Origin: Acinetobacter kanungonis | Lineage (GTDB): Bacteria; Pseudomonadota; Gammaproteobacteria; Pseudomonadales; Moraxellaceae | DNA: 64,000 nucleotides | Direction: 5' to 3' | NCBI RefSeq assembly: GCF_009939195.1 | Contig: NZ_JAACKC010000003.1 | Location: 124,001 to 188,000 of the forward strand | Shown: one piece after another, positions 57,541 to 64,000 of the stretch | How positions within the stretch are numbered: position 1 is the stretch's first letter | Layout of the letters: each line of letters begins with the position of its first letter | Program-made: the position numbers and the translations under genes | Notes under the pieces: generated by a model | Database searches by the model: none | What the model saw: the letters and a program-made list of their open reading frames with translations, nothing else | What the model was told of the DNA's origin: nothing

Positions 57541-57573
57541 AAAAAAAGCCTGCTCAATTGAGTGGGCTTTTTT
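57541..57573. terminator. Terminator after pnp
   Basis: AAAAAAGCC...GGCTTTTTT enclose a fully paired core containing CTCAATTGAG; A-run and T-run on both sides. It lies 19 nt after the pnp stop. Confidence 0.9.
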
Positions 57574-57714
57574 ATGCCTGAATCTTAGGAATAAAGATGA
57601 AATAGAGAAAGTTTGTGGTGAAATTGCGATAAAAATGAATCTTTTCAGTTGAATGCAGTACACTCGAAGCCATGAATTGAATAACAAGATTGACGGAATA
57701 GAGTGACGAGATAG

Positions 57715-58950
57715 ATGCAGAGTTACTATTTTTATCAACATCTGACTGATGCTTATCTGTATGTACAACAACAGCCATTGCAAGAGATTGAGCCAGAATT
57801 TATTTGGGTCGACAGCACGCGTGATGATGTGGTGAATCATGCTGAACACTGGCAAAACCAAATCTTTGAACTGACTGGCATTAGCCTGAATGAATTCCAT
57901 CTTAAGGATATTTTGAATCTGGAACATCCCTGTGCTTTCGATGCCATGGAAGATTATGACCTCTTAATTTTCCGTAAATTGATTACACCCGATGACAAGA
58001 TTCAGGTTGGTGAGCAAGCCTTAGAGCAGCATGAGCGTTTTTTCGGACTGTCGACTACACCCATTAGCTTTGTCTTGACCTCACAAGTGTTGATTACGGT
58101 GCGGGAAAAGGGTAATCAGGTGGTGGAGCAATATATTGAACGGATCAACGCGATTGCAGCCCGTGCATTGGATGAGCAAAACAAGCCGCGTAAACTGTCG
58201 CACAGCCCTTTAGATTTAGCATTGCGCCTATTGAACGCCATGGTGGATGGTTATTTGGATTTGCGAGTGCCCTTAACTAGACGGGTGGAATATTGGCAGC
58301 AGGAACTGTTACAAGGACATCGTCGCTTTACTAGATGGAATCAGTTGTTGCAAGAGAACATGGCCTTTCAGCAAATTGAAAATTTGTGTGAAGAACAAAT
58401 TGAAGTCCTGCAAGAATTACGCGATGAAATTGTGGAAAACTATTCCCACTTAAAACCGAAAAAGCGCTCGGAAAAACGCGATATTGTCTTGGTGCGTACC
58501 GATGATTTGGTCAGTCATGTCGAGCGCATTCAAAAACACACCACGCGCTTACGTAGTGCGGTGCAGGCGGCAATTGAATTGCATTTCTCCGCCATTGCCA
58601 ATCAGACCAATGAAAACATGCGCATTCTTGCGATTATTACCGCCATTTTTGCGCCACTGACCTTGCTCACGGGAATTTATGGCATGAACTTCGAGTTTAT
58701 TCCAGGGCTGAAATCTCCGATTGGATTTTGGATCATGTTGATGGTGATGCTGGTGACGACTATCTGGTTGATTTTGTATTTTTATCGACGTCATTTGGTT
58801 GGACGCGGAGAAAAAAGCGTGATTGATATGCTGGCACAGCAACATCAGGACCAGCATGTGGGCTTGTTGTGGTTCTTGGATTATGAGCCGATCAAGCAGG
58901 GCGTTAAAGTCACCTTAAAAGAAGTGGAAAAATTGACCAAGTTGAAATAA
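57715..58950 (+). CDS. CorA family divalent metal transporter
   Basis: 411 residues. Long cytoplasmic N-terminal domain with helical funnel (about 100-295), then two C-terminal membrane helices (about 300-320 and 338-360) joined by the YGMNFEF pore motif (GMN at about 323-325). This is the CorA/ZntB topology. Mg2+ is the usual substrate for GMN proteins, but Zn2+ or Co2+ cannot be excluded. Monocistronic, with a strong terminator directly after. Confidence 0.9.
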   Translation: MQSYYFYQHLTDAYLYVQQQPLQEIEPEFIWVDSTRDDVVNHAEHWQNQIFELTGISLNEFHLKDILNLEHPCAFDAMEDYDLLIFRKLITPDDKIQVGEQALEQHERFFGLSTTPISFVLTSQVLITVREKGNQVVEQYIERINAIAARALDEQNKPRKLSHSPLDLALRLLNAMVDGYLDLRVPLTRRVEYWQQELLQGHRRFTRWNQLLQENMAFQQIENLCEEQIEVLQELRDEIVENYSHLKPKKRSEKRDIVLVRTDDLVSHVERIQKHTTRLRSAVQAAIELHFSAIANQTNENMRILAIITAIFAPLTLLTGIYGMNFEFIPGLKSPIGFWIMLMVMLVTTIWLILYFYRRHLVGRGEKSVIDMLAQQHQDQHVGLLWFLDYEPIKQGVKVTLKEVEKLTKLK

Positions 58951-58964
58951 TCACGATCTAATAC

Positions 58965-58999
58965 AAGAAGATGTCATGAAAATGACATCTTCTTTTTTT
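58965..58999. terminator. Terminator after the CorA-type gene
   Basis: AAGAAGATGTCAT-GAAA-ATGACATCTTCTT, a perfect 13-bp stem with a GNRA-type loop and a T-run. Confidence 0.92.
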
Positions 59000-59090
59000 A
59001 TGCTTTATACAGCCAAAAGTGGATGATCTGATTTTATTCTAATGCACTTATCATTCGGCAGATAAAGTATAATGCGCGTTCGGAGTTCAC

Positions 59091-59351
59091 TTAGACTTGT
59101 GAACTGGCATGATGCTGAAGCAGGCGATAAATTTCATCTTTAAGACGGAGTTTTTTACGCTTGAGGGCTTCAATATCATCATTAATACGAAACACAGGAT
59201 TGAGCTCACGCTGGCAAATTTCCTGATCGAGTATTTCGTGCTCTTCAAAAATTTTCGCAAAATGCGGATTGTCTTGGCGTAATTGCGGAATAATTTCACG
59301 ATGCTCTGGGAACATCAGTTTGACTTTTTTATTGCATTCTTTTGTTTTCAT
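59091..59351 (-). CDS. YdcH/DUF465 family small protein
   Basis: 86 residues from ATG 59351. MFPEHREIIPQLRQDNPHFAKIFEEHEILDQEI and the basic segment ALKRKKLRLKDEIYRLL are the DUF465 signature. The usual family start would be ATG 59315 (74 residues); neither start has a clear SD, so the basic 12-residue extension MKTKECNKKVKL is uncertain. A predicted helical hairpin. Function of the family is unknown. Confidence 0.85.
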   Translation of the reverse strand: MKTKECNKKVKLMFPEHREIIPQLRQDNPHFAKIFEEHEILDQEICQRELNPVFRINDDIEALKRKKLRLKDEIYRLLQHHASSQV

Positions 59352-59436
59352 GGAACCGTATTTCTCTCGTATTAGCGATCAAAGAAGAAACCCATTCAAT
59401 GATGTTTTGGCATCAGGGAATGGGTTATGTTTTGGT

Positions 59437-59775
59437 TTATGATTGTTGATGATGTGAATGTCGAACTTGGCGACGTAATTGTTGTACTTCATCAATCAGG
59501 TCCAGCATCATAGCCACTGCGGAAAAACTAGCATCAAAGTCACGTTGTAAACGATAGGCTTTACGCGCACGCGAAACATCTTCACCAAAAAATTGATGAA
59601 TGCGTTCTTCTGGACGGGTCGGCAAAATATCGTATTCCAACAGCTGTAAAACCCATTCAGGGCTTTGACCACAGGCTTCGGCAAAATGTTTTAAATCGAA
59701 ACTACGATGTTCATCGACGATCTCTGCGGTGCTATAACCGTCGCAAATAATTTCTCGATAATGAATAGTTGTCAT
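59437..59775 (-). CDS. cbpM: Chaperone modulatory protein CbpM
   Basis: 112 residues from ATG 59775, decided by AAGGAG seven nt upstream; the longer frame to 59856 lies inside cbpA. Features MTTIHYREIICDGY, a MerR-like helical domain (FAEACGQSPEWVLQLLEYDIL) and ARKAYRLQRDFDASFSAVAMMLDLIDEVQQL. CbpM binds the CbpA J-domain and inhibits its DnaK and DNA-binding functions. Directly downstream of cbpA, as in E. coli. Confidence 0.93.
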   Translation of the reverse strand: MTTIHYREIICDGYSTAEIVDEHRSFDLKHFAEACGQSPEWVLQLLEYDILPTRPEERIHQFFGEDVSRARKAYRLQRDFDASFSAVAMMLDLIDEVQQLRRQVRHSHHQQS

Positions 59776-59785
59776 AGCGTTCTCC

Positions 59786-60742
59786 TTAAAGTTGTCGAGG
59801 CTTAAACTGCGAAAAGGCTTCGGCAAAGGCGTGGTAAGCACGTTCTTGCTCTGCACTCTGCGCAGGTGGATTCACAATGTTAAGAATTAAAAATAAATGT
59901 CCTGCTATTTTATTGGGAATCCCTTGATTTTTTAAACGTAATTGTTGTCCTGTTTGCGCATTCTTCGGCAGATTAACCTGAACTTTTGTCCCTGCTGGCG
60001 TCAGTAATTCGATCTGTTGTCCCAAGGCTGCTTCCCATGGCGTCACGGGAATGGTGTAATAAATATCGGCACCTTCAACGCGGTACTGCGCGGTATCCTT
60101 ATAATAAATTTCGATATACAGGTCGCCATTTTCGCCGCCACGTACACCGACTTGTCCTTGTCCAGTCAAACGAATTTGCTGTCCTTCTTTCATTCCTTTG
60201 GGAATTTTGACCTGTAAGGTCTTGCGCTGAACTTCTGGCTCTCCAAAGGCGTTGATGGTTGGAATTTGCAGGGTAATCTGCTGTGAAGTGCCGTGGAAGG
60301 CAACATCTAAGTCAACCTCAAGCTTGGCGTGTTGATCTTCACCACGGAAAGATTGCTGTCGTTGTTTATATTGATAGTTTCCTCCTCCAAAACCTGTACC
60401 AAAGCGACCAAACAGGTCTTCAAAGCCTGAAAAATCGGAAGAATTGCCTTGACCAAATCCTTGCCGATAAAATTCAGCCCCATCAAATCCTGAGGCACCA
60501 GCTTGTCCCCCAAAGCCTGAAAAACCTTCAGGATGATCTAAGATGAAGTCATATTCTTTTTTCTTTTCTTCGTTGCTGAGGGTGTCGTATGCGACATTCA
60601 CTTCTTGCATACGGGCTTCAGCATCACTTTCTTTACTTATGTCGGGGTGGTACTTTCGTGCCAACTTCCGATACGCTTTTTTAATTTGATCTGGGGCTGC
60701 GTCGCGAGTTACCCCAAGGATTTCGTAATAATTCTTAGGCAT
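59786..60742 (-). CDS. cbpA: Curved DNA-binding protein CbpA (DnaJ-type co-chaperone)
   Basis: 318 residues. J-domain (1-68) with the HPD motif in ARKYHPDIS, a Gly/Phe-rich linker (about 82-125), and two beta-type C-terminal domains, without the cysteine zinc fingers of DnaJ. VEGADIYYTIPVTPWEAALGQQ is a conserved CTD motif. It activates DnaK and binds curved DNA in stationary phase in E. coli. Ten nt upstream of cbpM. Confidence 0.95.
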   Translation of the reverse strand: MPKNYYEILGVTRDAAPDQIKKAYRKLARKYHPDISKESDAEARMQEVNVAYDTLSNEEKKKEYDFILDHPEGFSGFGGQAGASGFDGAEFYRQGFGQGNSSDFSGFEDLFGRFGTGFGGGNYQYKQRQQSFRGEDQHAKLEVDLDVAFHGTSQQITLQIPTINAFGEPEVQRKTLQVKIPKGMKEGQQIRLTGQGQVGVRGGENGDLYIEIYYKDTAQYRVEGADIYYTIPVTPWEAALGQQIELLTPAGTKVQVNLPKNAQTGQQLRLKNQGIPNKIAGHLFLILNIVNPPAQSAEQERAYHAFAEAFSQFKPRQL

Positions 60743-60848
60743 AAGAGCATTGTTAAATTGATGATATTTTCATCAATATTATTATGTCTTTCGGAAAGTG
60801 GGAAGTAGTGTAGAACTGTTCGTATTTGTTTCAAATCATGACAATGAC

Positions 60849-60871
60849 AAAAAGCCCACTTGGGGCTTTTT
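60849..60871. terminator. Terminator after the DUF2147 gene
   Basis: AAAAAGCCC-ACTTG-GGGCTTTTT, a 9-bp stem with A-run and T-run, 20 nt after the minus-strand DUF2147 gene. Confidence 0.85.
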
Positions 60872-60892
60872 ATGTGGAACGGGTCGCAGTAG

Positions 60893-61357
60893 TTAATTCA
60901 CTTTCACCCATGTCATGTGACGTACATTGGACGAGCCTATAACCTGACCACGAATTTGTAGATATTTGTCTTGCTGACCCAAATGGGCTTCTGAAACATA
61001 TTGCTGCCCAGAGAGGGGATCCAGAAACTTGCCCTCAATAAATTGGTTACGCTTTTCAGGATCGCGTTTTAAGCCCGACAAAATGGTTAAGCCAATCATC
61101 GGTTGATCTTTCAGATTGCCTGTGCATTTTTGACAGGTGCTCAATTTTTCTTTGCCAGGTAGGGGGCGGATTTCGGTGACTTGGGCACTGTACAGATTGT
61201 TTTGATCTTTGCTGATGATCACATCTGCCAGTGAATGTCCTGTACGATCATCCATGGTTTTCCATTTACCAATTAGGGGATCTGTCGCTGCCAAGCTGTG
61301 CGCGCTATAAAGCAACGCAGAAAGGAAAACCGTGCGGGAAAGAGAAGAAGTTCCCAT
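60893..61357 (-). CDS. DUF2147 family exported protein
   Basis: 154 residues. N-terminal signal peptide (hydrophobic core TVFLSALLYSAHSLA, likely cleavage around residue 23), then GKWKTMDDRTGHSLADVII, the DUF2147 start. A CQKC pair (near residue 77) lies in the middle; in the periplasm it could form a disulphide. GAGG upstream of the ATG. The family is a small beta-barrel-like domain of unknown function. Confidence 0.85.
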   Translation of the reverse strand: MGTSSLSRTVFLSALLYSAHSLAATDPLIGKWKTMDDRTGHSLADVIISKDQNNLYSAQVTEIRPLPGKEKLSTCQKCTGNLKDQPMIGLTILSGLKRDPEKRNQFIEGKFLDPLSGQQYVSEAHLGQQDKYLQIRGQVIGSSNVRHMTWVKVN

Positions 61358-61656
61358 GGAACATTACCTCAATATCAATGTATAAAATTAGAATGAATCA
61401 CATATTAAAATTATGGATTTATTGTCATATCTGGACGCTGTTCAACAAATGACTGTTATCTAGGTCGCAGTATTTTATAGAGTGTTTTGGTTATTTGAAT
61501 AAATACGATTTTAGTCCAATAGATTCAAAAACTAAGATAAGTTTGATGCAGATAAGCACGGTGAGAGGAATGCTGTAGGATGGTTTCGGGAGGGGATGAC
61601 TGCCTGTAGTTCATGAACGGAGTCGATGTGTACAGGCAGACGAGAACATTTAATCC

Positions 61657-62532
61657 TTAGCTTAAATGCTCACCAAACAATCCAAGCGCTTCTTCAGCGG
61701 TAAATTGATATTGGGTATTACAGAATTGGCAATCCATGGTAATTGGATTTTGATGCTCTAAGGTTTCACGTACTGCTTCGACCCCAATTTGTTGTAGGGC
61801 ATTGGCACAACGATCTTTAGAGCAGGTGCAACCGAACTTGAGTTGTTCAATTTCAGGCAGACGCACGTCTTCTTCATTGTATAAACGGTACAGAATTTCA
61901 TTGGCTTCCAAGTCCGTCAACTCTTCCACTTTTAGCGTTTCCGTAAGCATGGTCAGACGCGGCCATAAATCTTCATCTACACGTTGCTGTTCTTCTTCAC
62001 TGATACGCGGTAACAGTTGAATCAGTAAACCGCCTGAACGTTGTGCCGTACTTGCCAACACAATACGCGTCGGAATTTGCGCAGACAGGTCGTAATACTG
62101 CATTAAGCAGCCCGCCAGAGTCGGTTGATCTAGCGGTACGATGCCTTGATAACGCTCACCAAATTCAGGTTCAATGTTTATGAACAATACAGGACTGACT
62201 AATGCTTTTAGGACAGTGCTGCTGTCGCTTGCGGCTTGGAAGCGCGGATCTTCTTCATAGTCTGCTAAGGCACGGACTTCACCTAAATGGTTGCATTCCG
62301 CCATTGCCCATTTGAATGTTCCAGAGGCTTGAATTTGTAAGCTGATACGCCCTTTAATTTTTAGCGTGCTGGCCAACAAGGCGGTCGCACTGAGCATTTC
62401 ACCCAGTAAAATTTGTACCGCTTGTGCATAGTCACGTTGGGCAAGAATCGTTTGTAAGGTTTCTTCTAAATGAACGACTTCACCACGCACAGGGCAATCT
62501 TCAATATAAAAGCGTTGACGTATATCAGACAT
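61657..62532 (-). CDS. hslO: Redox-regulated chaperone Hsp33
   Basis: 291 residues from ATG 62532, set by GGAG seven nt upstream; the TTG at 62544 is unlikely. Holdase activated when its C-terminal zinc site is oxidised. The four zinc cysteines are present: FGCTCSKD and then MDCQFCNTQY about 27 residues on (CxC...CxxC). The N-terminal domain has YAQAVQILLGEMLSATALLA and GTFKWAMAECN. Monocistronic. Confidence 0.96.
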   Translation of the reverse strand: MSDIRQRFYIEDCPVRGEVVHLEETLQTILAQRDYAQAVQILLGEMLSATALLASTLKIKGRISLQIQASGTFKWAMAECNHLGEVRALADYEEDPRFQAASDSSTVLKALVSPVLFINIEPEFGERYQGIVPLDQPTLAGCLMQYYDLSAQIPTRIVLASTAQRSGGLLIQLLPRISEEEQQRVDEDLWPRLTMLTETLKVEELTDLEANEILYRLYNEEDVRLPEIEQLKFGCTCSKDRCANALQQIGVEAVRETLEHQNPITMDCQFCNTQYQFTAEEALGLFGEHLS

Positions 62533-62582
62533 AATTTTCTCCAAAACCCTGCTTTAATGGTGGCGATATTGTAAAACACAAG

Positions 62583-64000
62583 TCATTTTGCTTCATCTCG
62601 TGTCACATCTATTCGAGTAGAATCTAAACCGCGCTGTAAATCCACGCCTGTTTCGACTGCACGAATTTCAGCATCACGCTCAAACAGATGTTCCAGTTCA
62701 GCCAGGGCATTGCGATGCGATTCATATACCTTCTGTTCGTCGGTATAGACGCGTTGTTGCTGTGCCAGTAGCTGTTCATCATAATCGCGAAAGAGCTCAA
62801 TACTTTTCTTGGCATCGCTGTCACTCACACCTAAATCACACAAGGCGCGATAGGCCATCCCGAGTGAAGATAAATAGGTTTCTCGCCAAATATGCTGCAC
62901 ACCTAAGTCACGTAATAAGTGTACATGATGTCGGTCTCGTGCTCTGACTAATAACTGTAACTCAGGGTAATTCAGGCGAATATGGCGTGCGACATTCATG
63001 GAGTCCTCAATGTCATCAATCGCCAGAATAAATACCTTGGCCTGTTGAATGCCCGCGGCTCTTAAAATGTCAGGATGGGTGGCATCGCCATAATACAGAT
63101 GACCGCCATAATTACGCACAAAATCGACTTTTTCCAGATTGCTGTCGATGGCAGTAAACTTTTGGTGTTGCAGATGCGCCACCCGTGCAATGGTTTGTCC
63201 AAAACGACCAAAACCGGCAATGATCATCGTAGGTTGCTGATCTAGAATTTCATCATAAGCGGGTACGGTGACAGGCCTAAGATGAGGCACAATTCCTTGG
63301 CGAATAATCCAGTATAAAACTGGGGTAAGGATCATCGAGATAATCACGATTAAGGTGATTGGCGCGATAATCGCTTCTGATAGCAGTTGTTCACTTTGTG
63401 CCACACTGAATATGACAAAGGCAAATTCTCCCCCCTGTGCCAAACAACTGGCCAGAAGTAAGCTGTTGGGCCAAGACAGCTGATAATAACGGGCAATTGC
63501 CGTTAATAGGGCAAACTTGATCAACAGCAAGAGTAGTGCGCCCGCCAAGATAAACTGCGGTTGTTGCCATAAAAGCTGAATGGGGGTCAGCATCCCCACG
63601 GTCATAAAGAACAGCCCCAGTAACAGCCCTTTAAAAGGTGCAATACTGGCTTCCAGCTCATGCCGAAACTCAGAATCTGCCAGCAATACTCCCGTTAAGA
63701 ATGCACCTAACGTGGTGCTGATATTGAGCAGATCCATGAGTAACACAACAGCGAGAACAATGAATAAACTGATCGCCGTAATTAACTCATGTGCACCAGT
63801 TTTCACGATAAAGCGGAAAAAAGGTCGAATTAAAAAGCGACTAAACAAAAATAGTCCAGTAAATGCCGCCACGATTGCCGCAAAATAGGCGATGCCATAA
63901 TGGGTGGATTCATTCCCCGCGAGTAGGGGAATCACGGCAATTAGCGGAATTGCGGCTATATCCTGAAACAGTAAAATCGAGAAAGACTGTTGACCATAAC
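62583..64000 (-). CDS. CPA2-type monovalent cation:proton antiporter, KefB/KefC-like (partial)
   Basis: The frame is open to the window edge, so the N-terminus is cut off; a GTG at 63935 is not the real start because the protein continues upstream as GQQSFSILLFQDIAAIPLIA. The visible part has about nine membrane helices, ending with ILTPVLYWIIRQG. A RCK/TrkA-N domain follows (MIIAGFGRFGQTIARVAHLQ and LYYGDATHPDILRAAG), and a C-terminal helical tail. Glutathione-gated K+ efflux is the role of Kef proteins; whether this one is glutathione-gated is not visible. Confidence 0.92.
   Translation of the reverse strand, partial: YGQQSFSILLFQDIAAIPLIAVIPLLAGNESTHYGIAYFAAIVAAFTGLFLFSRFLIRPFFRFIVKTGAHELITAISLFIVLAVVLLMDLLNISTTLGAFLTGVLLADSEFRHELEASIAPFKGLLLGLFFMTVGMLTPIQLLWQQPQFILAGALLLLLIKFALLTAIARYYQLSWPNSLLLASCLAQGGEFAFVIFSVAQSEQLLSEAIIAPITLIVIISMILTPVLYWIIRQGIVPHLRPVTVPAYDEILDQQPTMIIAGFGRFGQTIARVAHLQHQKFTAIDSNLEKVDFVRNYGGHLYYGDATHPDILRAAGIQQAKVFILAIDDIEDSMNVARHIRLNYPELQLLVRARDRHHVHLLRDLGVQHIWRETYLSSLGMAYRALCDLGVSDSDAKKSIELFRDYDEQLLAQQQRVYTDEQKVYESHRNALAELEHLFERDAEIRAVETGVDLQRGLDSTRIDVTRDEAK

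Overview
The window is ordinary bacterial chromosome from a gammaproteobacterium, almost certainly Acinetobacter (Moraxellaceae). The grounds are a recC-recB-recD run without ptrA, a two-domain polyphosphate:AMP phosphotransferase of the type characterised in Acinetobacter, a pilB-pilC-pilD-coaE block, a six-gene Mrp antiporter operon with a fused MrpA/B subunit, and AT-rich intergenic DNA. Identification is by recognition of families and gene order, not by database search. I see no insertion sequence, prophage, CRISPR array or rRNA operon.

Layout. 1-9.5 kb: a cut-off medium-chain dehydrogenase with a divergent HxlR regulator, uvrC, a thioesterase, pgsA, then an IclR regulator divergent from an aromatic-acid/FUSC efflux operon (FUSC pump, DUF1656 small membrane protein, HlyD-type periplasmic adaptor). 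9.5-16 kb: ruvX-yqgE, recN, ppnP, rlmB, a DMT exporter, and coaE convergent to it. 15.4-19.2 kb: pilD, pilC and pilB for type IV pili. 19.5-26.4 kb: tpiA, secG, tRNA-Leu, two identical initiator tRNAs, then the translation operon rimP-nusA-infB-rbfA. 26.5-32.7 kb: the Mrp antiporter operon, convergent to rbfA.

33-41.4 kb: on the minus strand, an early ubiquinone block (ubiE-ubiJ-ubiB), a patatin-like lipase, hisIE, and directly behind hisIE an FBH1-like SF1 helicase followed by an ATPase that resembles anti-phage PtuA/OLD ATPases. In that ATPase only Walker A survives; the catalytic Walker B glutamate, the signature glycine and the switch histidine all look replaced. This helicase/pseudo-ATPase pair is the best candidate for something undescribed. 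41.5-53.8 kb: a FFLEELY-like protein, pap, a DUF697/EcsC-like protein, and recC-recB-recD. 53.8-54.9 kb: a 1.1 kb gene-free stretch with two strong terminators and a nested inverted repeat, possibly encoding small RNA. 54.9-64 kb: rpsO-pnp, a CorA-type metal transporter, a YdcH-like protein, cbpA-cbpM, a DUF2147 exported protein, hslO, and a KefB/C-type antiporter cut off by the window end.

Most genes are housekeeping. Regulation visible in sequence includes sigma70-like promoters for rimP, the second initiator tRNA, rpsO, mrpA and the FUSC operon; operator-like dyads at the FUSC and Mrp promoters; and a terminator placed only 38 nt before rlmB with no room for another promoter.
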